Shown: positions 44,851 through 55,400 of the stretch, one piece after another
Layout: the number at the start of each line of letters is the position of its first letter
How positions within the stretch are numbered: the first letter of the stretch is position 1
DNA from: Lineus longissimus
Taxonomy: Eukaryota > Nemertea > Pilidiophora > Heteronemertea > Lineidae
Direction: 5' to 3'
Assembly (NCBI RefSeq): GCF_910592395.1
Contig: NC_088318.1
Span: 13,888,349-13,952,348, forward strand
DNA length: 64,000 bases
The notes under the pieces: generated by a model
What the model was told of the DNA's origin: nothing
Seen by the model: only the letters and a program-made list of their open reading frames with translations
The model's database searches: none
Made by a program: the position numbers and the translations under genes

Positions 44851-47800
44851 ATGCAATCACTGGCGTTCTTGTTACTTTGGGGATTATCACGTGTCGGATG
44901 GATTGCTGCGTCTTATCCTGTCACATCGGTCTCGCATGGGTTATCCATCTTCGACCCGGTCACGGGAAAATTAACAACTGGTAAGTTATGATACCCAATT
45001 ACATCATTTGCATATTCAAATCTTGGCGTTTAATATCACGGTTAAAAAACCCCGATCCCTTTCGAATTCAGATGATTCAGAAGAAAGTTCATAAAATCAA
45101 CCGGGTTATACACAATGTGGTAACCTATTTGGCGACGTAACTTATTTGTCAAACAGCACAGAAAGCTGAAACACACAGTAACGTACTAATTATCACGGGC
45201 ATTTTTTTTCAAAGAGTTTCGTACAAAATCCGCAAAAAATTTCGTGAATTTTTTGCTGCGAATCATATAGATAAAGTGACAAGAATATGTACACTCTGTT
45301 TAAACAGTCCTGCAAATAACCTTGAAAGACATCGGTTAAAAGTAGTTGGATCGATTTCTTTTATGGGTTAACTGGATATAACTGGTATGTATGTGATCTA
45401 CATCACGGACCTCTGTGTATTTAAGTCCGTGACAGTCTCTCACAGCAGGTTGCGCTCGTATCACAACATATTGGGGTTCAATAGAATGATTACAGTATAA
45501 AACAGACTTCCCTGCGCATGAACGCCAGGCCTTAGTTTTGATAATGAAAGTTAATTTTGATTCGAAATCGTGCATCCAATAGCATTTGAGCATGATGTTT
45601 TATCTGAAGGTCTATTTCAAGTATGACTACGGGCGTTGTGCAGTGACGCGCATGCTACAAACATTGAAGAAGGGGCAAAGGTGATCAGTGGGTCTCAGGT
45701 CTCGCAAATATCAGTCACGCCGTGACGAGACGGGCGGACCTGAGGCCTCAATCAAAGAACAACGCCGCATATCTCGCCAGGAAAGTTCTATTCGAGTTCG
45801 CATGGAGCAAGTTAAATACAAAAGCAGAGAATTAAATATCTGAAACAAGCACAAAAGCGGAGAGTCAGCAGCGCTTGATGTCTGGCTAGACGGCGGTAGA
45901 AATCTAGGCCAGTCATTGACGTACAATGATGCAAAAAGAAACGAGTCATGACATTCCAGAGTTATTTTGGCTCTCCCGTTTTTTCGTGCGCAATGAGGAG
46001 GTGTTATGATCGATATAAAGTACATGTAGTCCAACATTCAAGAACAATTTCCGACATATCAAGCGTCGTTCACATCGGTCAAACCATTTTGTAATAAGTC
46101 GTATAATAACTCCCTGTCAATAGAAAAGGTTTTCAGTGATTTATTAGAAAATCTTTAATTTTCTTTCCAGCAAACACAAATATGCACCCCTTGAATTTGT
46201 TTTTGGTAAAATGAAAAACCAAATGGTAGTTTTTCGATATTTTGATCCCGAAAATTCACTAAAGGTTTTTCATTTTTCAATGAAAAAAACCTCTATATAC
46301 GGGGTGCATATATTTGTCACCGTCAGCTTGAATGTTTTTCGAAGCGAACTCAACAACCTATATTTCAAATAGTGTGGGCCGATTCACATGATACCCAATA
46401 GATTTTCCATAATATAGACCTAAAATCTCGTTCCACTAAAAGGTGAGTGTCCTGTAAAAAAAAAACTCTGTGCGTACTAATTATGATAAATCCATCATTT
46501 AACAAATTCGTCTCTTTCATTCATCATTATACATTATGATACAACCGGAGCATGAGGGTATCCGTTGCTCGTTTAACCTTCCAGGGGACTAATTATACAT
46601 AATTTCCAACTCTCAGTGAATACATTGTAACTACACTTTTCATTAGATATACTTGTGACCCAATAAAAGAATGATTATAGAGCTTGGCCAAGTTATTTTT
46701 TAATGTATGAAATGCATATCATAATTGATGTTTATATCGGGCACGCGAGGCAGACAAATTAATACTGGTTATAGGACTACACTGGCGATCATGCAGAAAG
46801 TCAAACATAGGTCAGAATCACCCAGTGCCTTGAGCAAGAAACGACCTTAATTTGCTTCATCCTTGAAAACAACCTCATTCCAATATATGCTGCCTTAGCT
46901 TCCGACGGATTCCTCTGCATGGCTGCGCAGACGGACGGGCGTCCCCATAACTTGGCCAAACGAAAAGTTACCGTCTCATTCCATATATACACATCTAAAT
47001 GTCTTTGGACTCCACTTCTTAACAAAAAAAACCCTTCTTTCTATTTCAACAATGTATCGGTACATTGTATAATGTCTTGCTGATAGTTCGAGTCAAACGC
47101 CGTGCGCGCCATTTCAATTTCACTACTGGTTGCGATTTACTGCCAACATTGCGTCTCTTCTTCAGGCAAAGCTTCATACCTTTATCCCTCGATATACAGC
47201 GGACGGCCAGCATTCGACCACAAAAGCTGCCTCCACAGATGCCACACCTATGACCCTCGAAACAGATATCGAAGGCGGATGTTTATGCGCCACGGAAGGC
47301 ATCGGTACAGTTGGAGAAAACCTAAGCCCCAAGTTGCGAGAGCACACTTCGACAGAGTAGTCAAGCAGTGCCTTGACCAGTGTCGGTCGAAAGCTTTTCA
47401 GTGTATGAAGAAGTACGTACTATGTGCCTACATATTGCATGAATCCGTGCATGTGCTCTGAATGACGCCCCGAATATAGCCCCGAAATGTGGTAACGCTT
47501 TCAAGTAGACGCCCTCGAGTTATACCTTGATTTGTACTGATGGATTATGTACCGTAGGTTCCGACTGACTTCGAACCCGATGAATGTCTTTTTTAATAGG
47601 TTGGCGCCAATGCGACCCATACTGAACTTCCAGCGGTATTGCCTCCGTAGCCTCCGCCCATATTGATGCGCGTTGTCTGGAAACTGATGCGACCTGTCTC
47701 GTCACACTGTTTGGAGACGAAATACAATATACTGTACATGTATACAAATTACATTTGCAGATATTGCTATGGCCCCTACAATCCAAACTATAAGGTCAAG

Positions 47801-48103
47801 GAGTGCGATTGGTGGAAGCAGTGCTACGACAAACTGTGTCGCTGCAGCCAATCACAGATCAACCGCGGTCCAAGATGTCGAGACATGATACCAAGAACGA
47901 CGCCGAAACCGGAATTGATCAAACAGACGAGAAAAAGTAAATACATTGGGGAGAGAAATGGTGCCGAATCAATCTTGGCTAGACTGTTGGGTAGGCATCC
48001 AAAGAGGACGAGGCAGAGGACGAGATCTGGGCGATCGCGCCACAGAGGACGGGGTCATGGCCGTTATGGCAAGGATATTCGCGCCGCGTTGCGCCCTAAA
48101 TAA
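44851..48103 (+). CDS. Secreted, strongly basic cysteine-rich protein of unknown family
   Basis: Three exons keep frame to give 239 aa: 44851-44980, 47166-47412, 47761-48103. The start MQSLAFLLLWGLSRVGWIAA is a signal peptide with likely cleavage near AAS. The mature part has 11 cysteines in clusters (SCLHRC; QCLDQCRSKAFQCMKKYCYG; ECDWWKQCYDKLCRC; RCRD), an odd number, which leaves one free or used between chains. Two stretches are very Arg/His-rich: RNRYRRRMFMRHGRHRYSW in exon 2 and the C-terminal 45 residues (RHPKRTRQRTRSGRSRHRGR). No domain is recognised; heparin or matrix binding is conceivable from charge alone. Phases 1 and 2 at the two junctions fit exactly. The long first intron (2.2 kb) holds a MITE; the second holds a SINE-related fragment. 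Confidence 0.7.
46174..46317. mobile_element. MITE-like inverted repeat in intron 1 of the cysteine-rich gene
   Basis: ACACAAATATGCACCCC (46174-46190) and GGGGTGCATATATTTGT (46301-46317) are near-exact inverse ends around an AT-rich interior with its own CATTTTTCAATGAAAAA palindrome. Confidence 0.6.
47615..47660. repeat. Fragment of the SINE-like family seen at 57470-57740
   Basis: The 32 bases at 47623-47654 (TGAACTTCCAGCGGTATTGC and on) are identical to 57573-57604. The flanks, including a degraded region upstream, do not extend the match far. Confidence 0.65.
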
Positions 48104-49207
48104 CACTTGCGTGCAGTGTGATATAATCAGGTGAGATAGTCATCATAACTACAAATATCATGTTTAAAACTCTGAAGATCACCACCAGACCTAGATTTAG
48201 GTAGGGGGATGAGAATTTTCGATTACTTGCATTGCGCCTAGCTAGGTAAGTTACGCCAATGTTTTCGTTTACCTTCGTGATGTTACAACCAGGGCCTGTA
48301 GCGCCAGGCCCGAAGTAACCGCCTCGTCTCCCAGGTCACTACTTCGGGAAAGTCAGGTGTTGTTACTGTGCAGTAGTGGATTCTTTCACTAAGTGTAAAG
48401 CTTGAAAGATCTGCATTGCAGTTGTATATCTTTTTGTGACCTTTGTGAAATCAGTGATGTACAGTGTAGCTGCGACGTGATAAGATCTTCGTAAACAATA
48501 CTTATGTACAGATAACAGCATACGTACAAAATGTATAGTCAATGTTTATAATATGTATCTCTACTTTCATCCATATTACTATTATAAGTGTTAACTTGAA
48601 AAATCGACGAATTTAATCGTTCGTTCAAAATTTCGATTTGGCGGTACCTGGTGTTAGAAATAGGAAACAGATATAGTTGGACCCGGAGTTGAACCAATAG
48701 TAAATATATATGAACGAATGGCGTATACCCCTTTAAAAGATTACAGTTTTAAATGTTTTCCAGATATCTGTTAAGTGTTCTCTAATTATAGCTTGTCCGA
48801 TCTTGCAAACTTTGAATGTTTTCATACCAATAATTCTATTGTCAACCTCTCGCCAGTGTTTGTCCTCACCAATTGGACACAAAAGCCGTTGCGTAACACA
48901 ATACTCGACCAACCTGGGCGAATTGACTTAACGTACCGAGACGTGACTAACCGCAAGAAAATCACTACATTTTGTAATGTTATAAAGCTTTGCGTGAGAT
49001 TAGGGTTTAGGCAGATTGCTTTGAACCCTAATGCATGGAATGCTACCCTTTTGTATTGGACATGTAAATCACTGTCATGATAGTGCATGAACGCGAGACA
49101 CAGTTCTGCAAATTTTCCAATATTTTGGTGATATAACGGACATTTTTCTATTCCTGGATTATCGTACGCAAACACTTGCTTTGTAAAGGAACTGGCGGGA
49201 AGTTAAC
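48104..49207. other. Spacer between cysteine-rich gene and GT32 gene
   Basis: I see no gene. An ORF at 48775-49080 has no family features. The GT32 promoter should lie here; no TATA box is obvious. Confidence 0.4.
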
Positions 49208-50350
49208 ATGATTCAGCGGGCTGGGCTCATCAAGAAAATCGGACTTGTTTCCGTTTTATTGATGTTTGTGTATATGGTTGTCAAAACGTTGTCAAATGGA
49301 GTAAATGGACCCCCGATGAAATCTCTTGAACAACCTAGAGAGCGCGTACGTCTCGAGTACAAGCCGGAAAACTACGTTCCGCCACCGGATATGAAGATCC
49401 CGCGGATCGTCCACGTCACGTGGAAGGATAATGTCCTACCGTCGGGGACGGTCCAGTGGGTAAAACGTTGGGCGACAACCAATTCTGACTGGCAGGTGTG
49501 GTTTTGGACTGATGCAGACGCAAGGCAGCTTGTCGCCAAGAAATTCCCAAGCTATTTAAGGCTATTCGATCGCTACCCTGCTCCGATTTATAAAGCTGAC
49601 GCTATGAGGTATTTCATCTTATTCGAGTATGGAGGCGTTTACGCTGATTTGGATGTTGAACCGTTGCGGAGCTTGAATCCGTTACGCGATCAAACCGCGT
49701 GTGTTCTTAGTCAAGAACCGGACGAACACGCCAAACTCCTTAACGATGTCTTCTCGAATGATCAAAAGATGCTGGCTTGTAATGCGTTCATGGCCTGCAG
49801 GACTGGACATCCATTCTTTTTGTCAGTGTTGAAAAACTTGGAGGCGAATCATAACTTATCCGAGCGGTTCCACCACGCTCCTGGCCGGACAATCATCAGC
49901 ACAGGGCCCGGTATGTTGACGAAAATGTATACCATTTACATGAACAGGTCCCGGAAACACCTCGAGCAGTTCCCCGAGGACAATGTTTGGCTGGCTCCCC
50001 CGGACTATTTTACGCCAATTTTCGACCCCATCAAACTACAAATGATTAAGTTTAAATGTGTCAGACAGTTTCATCTCATGTCACGCTTGAAGAGGCAGGT
50101 GTGTCTGAAATTAAAAAGCCGTGAGTTCCAGAATATCCCGGGAGAGGTCGCTTATACAAGCCATAATTGGTTCCATTCGTGGTTATCAGGAGAGGAAGGA
50201 AAGGAAGGACGGTCGGCAGGGTTTACTAATCTCACACTACAGGAGATTATTCCCGGGATAAAGGAGGCTAAATATCTTGTGGACCTTCAGCCCGAAGCTA
50301 ATGTGACTGGGTCTCGATTCTGTATACCGTTGATCTCTGGAAAGTGCTAG
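49208..50350 (+). CDS. GT32-type glycosyltransferase (DXD sugar-binding family), intronless
   Basis: A single uninterrupted exon encodes 380 aa. Residues 11-29 (IGLVSVLLMFVYMVVKTL) form a signal anchor, giving a type II Golgi topology. The catalytic region starts IPRIVHVTWKD (64-74), then WFWTDADAR and PIYKADAMRYFILFEYGGVY, followed by DLD at 147-149, the DXD metal/nucleotide-sugar motif of the Gly_transf_sug family (alpha-1,6-mannosyltransferase OCH1 and inositol-phosphoceramide mannosyltransferase-like). Several NxS/T sites and lumenal Cys are present. The donor and acceptor sugars cannot be told from sequence. It is complete and has no intron, unlike almost all its neighbours, which suggests a retrocopy or an intronless family member. 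Confidence 0.9.
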   Translation: MIQRAGLIKKIGLVSVLLMFVYMVVKTLSNGVNGPPMKSLEQPRERVRLEYKPENYVPPPDMKIPRIVHVTWKDNVLPSGTVQWVKRWATTNSDWQVWFWTDADARQLVAKKFPSYLRLFDRYPAPIYKADAMRYFILFEYGGVYADLDVEPLRSLNPLRDQTACVLSQEPDEHAKLLNDVFSNDQKMLACNAFMACRTGHPFFLSVLKNLEANHNLSERFHHAPGRTIISTGPGMLTKMYTIYMNRSRKHLEQFPEDNVWLAPPDYFTPIFDPIKLQMIKFKCVRQFHLMSRLKRQVCLKLKSREFQNIPGEVAYTSHNWFHSWLSGEEGKEGRSAGFTNLTLQEIIPGIKEAKYLVDLQPEANVTGSRFCIPLISGKC

Positions 50351-52451
50351 TGGCGCCCCAACTTATGCTTCCATTGTAAATACATGTACGACTCTGCCTC
50401 GTCCACTCCATGGACTTTAGTCAGAATCACAAATGCCATTAGAATGTTTGCTCCACTGGACAGGTGCTGTAATACATGTACATGTACCCATGGACAAGCA
50501 AAGTAGATTCTTAAAAAATTTGTTTTCTTTTCGGGTTCAATGGTAAATGCTGGCGATGAGAATAGTAAGATTTCGATCTCACACGGACTGATAGTTACGT
50601 TTACGAATACGTCCACGCAGTTGTCATTTCCACATACTTTCTGTTCTGACGATTTAGGTACGACAAGCTTGGTCGATTGGTTCTCGGAATGGGATAGCAA
50701 AAACTCATGGGCTGAACTTGGACTGTACACGTACGTCGTCGTGTTTATTCACGCCGAGAATCTTTGCCACTTTCATGTGCAATAGTTATGCGAAGTGTCA
50801 CTCGGGCCTATATTTTCTTAGGCAACCCTTTACGAGCATTTCGCTGAAGCCCCAGAAGGGTACTTTGTAGATACACAGGCATTCTTGGCAACATTACTAA
50901 GAAAAATATTGGGTTTCGACTTAATGTTGTGTTGACACAGTTGAAGTCGACTTGGTCTAAGGACTTCGCACGATTATTTGTAAATCAAACACTTCTTTCT
51001 CAGTTTTCGAACAATAGCTTCGGTTTGTGCAGTGTCAAATCAGTACGGTTATAGATAGTAGTTCCGTAGCAGATAATTTTTTAATTTTTAATGTTTGGGT
51101 ACAAATTAAACGTGCGGGATTTCGCTTGATGCCGGTGTAGAAGTTAGAAATATCCTATGATAGAATGTCCGTGGAACAATGGATTCTATTTATGTGCTGA
51201 AATCTCTGAGCTATTGACGGCCATAACCTCTACAAAACCATATACCAAAATCCGTCAGAATGCGATAGGGTCGGACTTTTTTTCCAGGGTGACGTTTTCT
51301 CCTTCTACACCGGCTCTGCACGACAGCCTCCTGAAAAACAGTGTTTCAGCTCTTGGAAAGCTTACTTTGTGTGAGGAGCACGCTGACTTTTTTGGCATTG
51401 TACGAATGGGACCGCTTACGCGAACGCCTATCCCATTGTTCGACCGCCTGATATCGATGTCGAACAATGGGATAAGCGTTCGCGTTCGGGGCTTTGCGAA
51501 AACTCCCTAATGACGAAACAAGGTTGGTGCATATTACCTTTGACGTAGTCTTTATTATCAGTCGTCGAGTTCTACATGTATAAAATAATGGTGATGATAC
51601 ATTATCGTTTGGTAAAAATAAAAATCACTACAAATATAGATAATAGCAAACAGATGAAAGGCGCAACGTATGTGAAACATTGAAAACAACATTTGCAACG
51701 AACGTGTTTCAGAATTACATGCATCATCGGGCACAGTGCTATGTGACAGCGTGGTAGAGTACATGTAGTAGTGAGGCACGGTGAATAAACATCACTGTCA
51801 GCCTTGTACCAAGTCACTGTGCTACGAAAGCCCAAAAGGCTCAAATTCGAATGTTAAATTCGAATTTGTTGGGATGAGTCTTCTCGGTTAACAGTAACAC
51901 TGATGAATAGCACCAGGTGAAGCACATACATAGATCCCATTTGTGCAGCCCAAGGCACAATGTCTTCTACCATCATATAAATCTCAAACCCTTGATGCGA
52001 CTTTCGAGTCTTCGGGATCATTACGGTACAAATAAGAAACATTGAAAAATGTGATAAGGCCTTTTTCTCAGCACTGTTCCGACAAGCAACACACGCAGAT
52101 CTGTTCTGCACCCCTCCGGCAACTTTACCCCGGTGGCCTCCACATTATTCTCGTGTTGTCCATACGCATTGTCTTTTACATGCTATTAACGTCGATTTCC
52201 AATTAAGAGAATAATTTTTGAGCTTCACTCCGTAGTTCTAGCACCAATATTACACAATGTTCCTTCATGATATTTGAAGCAGAATTCGCATGACCGACCG
52301 ATATGTGCACCAAGACAAACATTTCGACACGACGAAATAGGCACCAAACATTTCAATTTCCGTCGGTCAAATCCAGAAGTATGGATTCTTCTTTCCGCCG
52401 AAAAGTTTAATGTTAATTGATTAACTGTTTAATTTAAGCATCAATCTAAAT
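50351..52451. other. Spacer with a palindromic hairpin; no gene seen
   Basis: Short ORFs here (for example 50347-50730 on the minus strand) carry no family features. A 23-bp inverted repeat lies at 51421-51482. The right-hand end holds the 3' UTR of the leftward receptor gene. Confidence 0.45.
51421..51482. repeat. 23-bp inverted repeat
   Basis: CGAACGCCTATCCCATTGTTCGA (51421-51443, given to 20 bases as CGAACGCCTATCCCATTGTT) pairs with 51460-51482 with one mismatch around a 16-nt loop. The arms extend imperfectly outward. Confidence 0.7.
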
Positions 52452-55400
52452 TCATACAACATATTCCTCGGCTTCCCCCGACAACCTCTGCCGGTGAAGC
52501 ACCGAAAGCACCGACCGCGCGTTATGCACAGGTGAGAAAGTCCTGAATACCTCATCGTCACGCAGGTCAACTGAATCCTCCGCGGTGTCCAATGTGTTGT
52601 ACGGGGTCATTTTTCCATGGGTGCGATCATCAATGGATTCCTGGCTATAGTAGCTCCCTCTGTGACCAGAGTCGTCCGTTGTGGCCGTCGTGACACCCAT
52701 GGTGTCATCCTCTATTTCCTGGCTGCTCTCCGGGATGTCGCTGATGTTGATAAGCTTACCGTTGCCATAACTGCGTTTCCGAGCGACTGGCTGATGGTAA
52801 ATGACACTGAAAGAAACCAAGGAAAAATTTAAATGACTTACTTCAGACAACCCAGTGGCCACGTCAATGGACGGACAAGGCCAACTTTGCAGTAGCATTG
52901 GTATAATTCGTTACCTACCTACTTGGCGCACTCGTAGTGGCAGTTTCAGAATCAGAATTATGTCGACTGTTCAAATCACTTTGGAGATGTTCAAGTTTCT
53001 TTGCCGCTGCAAATAACTGTGACGTCACTGACGTATCCTCTGGCCTGGAATAGAATCAAATGTTCGTTAATGAGACAGAACGATCAGTAACTAAAGGTCG
53101 AGATCAATTCTTCCGGCTCCTGAAATGCCATGGAAGTGCTGCCGAGGAGTTCATAGAGGACGGGCAGATCGATCATGAAGGTAACATTTCAGCGTGACTG
53201 TTAACGAGGTCGTCAACAGTTCTACTGAAATTGTTCACCTTGATTTCGTCACGTGATATCTCAAGGTACGAGATCATTTTACCCCCTCGGATGATTCTTC
53301 AGTCGCGACACAAAGATCAATAAAACAAACTTAAACCAGAGCCTAAATGATGCGGACAGAATATTTACGAATTGACATTTGTAAGAAGGTATAGCTCTAA
53401 CCTTGTGTATTGAGCTTTGGTTGATATTCCCGGTTCTGGCCTAGTCTTGATGAGGTTGGGGGTGGTGGGGCTGACCTGATTTGAAGGCGGCTTCGACATG
53501 GAATGCTCCTTCGTCTGGTAGGCCGAGTCACGGAATTGGTGCTTCCGTCGCATGCTGTGGCTCTCACGTATGGCGATCGGCTTCGGCCTGCATTTGGAAG
53601 GGAGAACCCCGCCGTTCCTGAGGAGTATGTCGTCGGGATCGGATCCCTCTATAGCGCTGATGGAAGTTGACCCAACACTGCTTCGGCGTTTACCCTGCAT
53701 CAAGCCGAGCCCGCTCGAACTTGATGACCGATCGCTCTCTGAAGGGTCAGTTTTATCATTATCCTTTCGCAATTCACTCGGTTGCGCGTTTTGGCTTTCT
53801 GAGTTTATAGGCACCATATTTTCTAGTTCTATGATTTCCAAGTCTGTTCTGTCCCGAGCACCAGGCTTCATAGTATCACGGAATAACCTCTTATCCATCT
53901 GGTTATAGTCAGCTGGGTTGTAGTCCAAACCCTCGGGGACGGAGAGAGCCAAACAGGCAGTAGAATGGGACGGAGAGGAGGCAATCCCACTGCTCGATTC
54001 GTTCGACGCAGAATGATCGTGCTCACTAAACATCTCAGGGACACGCAAAAACCCTTGAGCAGGCATAGAGGCCTTGTTAACTGGCGACTGAGACCTACTA
54101 TTCAAGTAGTCATCTTCACTGTGGGATTTTTGCATCACGGGCCGGTGCCTGTCGACGACGATTGATGGAATGAGACGAACCAAGTCTTTTTCACTCGAGT
54201 AGCCACGATTTCCCGATGATGCCCACCTTTCGTGTCGGACATTTTTACTTTCCTTACTATCAGATCTATGTTTATGCCTATGATGATGCCCTGAGCCACG
54301 TTTCTTACTTTTCTGCTTGAAGTGTTCTTCGTGGTAGCCGCACGCAGATCTGGATGACCGCATACTTGATCGTATTCCTGGGGGCTCCGCAGAGGCAGTC
54401 CGCCGCACACCAATGTGATCTGACGGCAAACTATCAGAAGAGTGCACATCATACGACGCAGGCATGGATTCAAAACTATCCTTCGGGGAGTAGTACTTGA
54501 GATTCCTTCGTCGATGACCATGGGTGTGTCGATGCTTGGACGACGTCACAATACATTTGTCACAATCACACGGAAGATCCAAACTTTCAGTTAAGTATCC
54601 CAAACTCTTCACACTGCCGACGTCTGAACCTGTCGTCGACTCAAATGACAAGTCTCTGTGAGCAAAATTCTTCAAATGCTGACGCAGGACGTCGCGGAGA
54701 TAGCGATTCTGGAGATGTTTGCTCCCAGATTGGTGTTCGCGCATGTCAGTATCACGTGATTGCCCGTGATAGCTGTCACGTGATTGTCGTCTGCCGTACC
54801 TATTTTCTGTTGGCGATGCCTGATCGGAATGCCGTCTCTTTCCATACTTCTTGTGTCGCCTGGAGCTGCGCTGGGAAACATCCCTGGATACCGCAATAGA
54901 GCTTCTCCGAGAGGATTTGCTCGATGGCGAGTGCCCTGCTGATCCTCTCCTGGAGGCCGACCGAGATGGTTCCAAAGATTGACGAACTGACCCGCGTGCG
55001 GAGTGGTCCCGTGACGGCTGGAGAGAATGGCGCCGTGTGCTGTGGCCAGAACCCTCGCGAGATGGTTCCAATGAATGCCTCCTTGATTCCCTAGGGGTTG
55101 GATCAAGTGAACTACCGCGCCTTGAACCACCACAGATATCAACAGAACCACTTCTTGAGCTATGTTCCGAACCGTGCGGCGAGAGCCGTATTGATGTGCT
55201 ATCCCCTGACGAACTCTGCCTCGGTAATCTCTTCTCATATCGCCGTGGATAATCATGATAATCTCCCTGGGCTTCACAGCCATTTCCATCCCGGTGGCCG
55301 AATTCGTCTTCGAAATGAAACATCTCATCTCCACCGGGTACTGGCGACAACTGAATTGTAATCTGTGGTGTTGTTGCGAAGGCCCGCCGCCTCCTTGCGG

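Noticed and set aside
48775-49175. Overlapping ORFs on both strands before the GT32 gene
   Set aside because: No domain, signal peptide or splice support; typical chance ORFs.
50347-50785. ORFs after the GT32 stop on both strands
   Set aside because: They mirror each other and show no family features; likely 3' UTR sequence.
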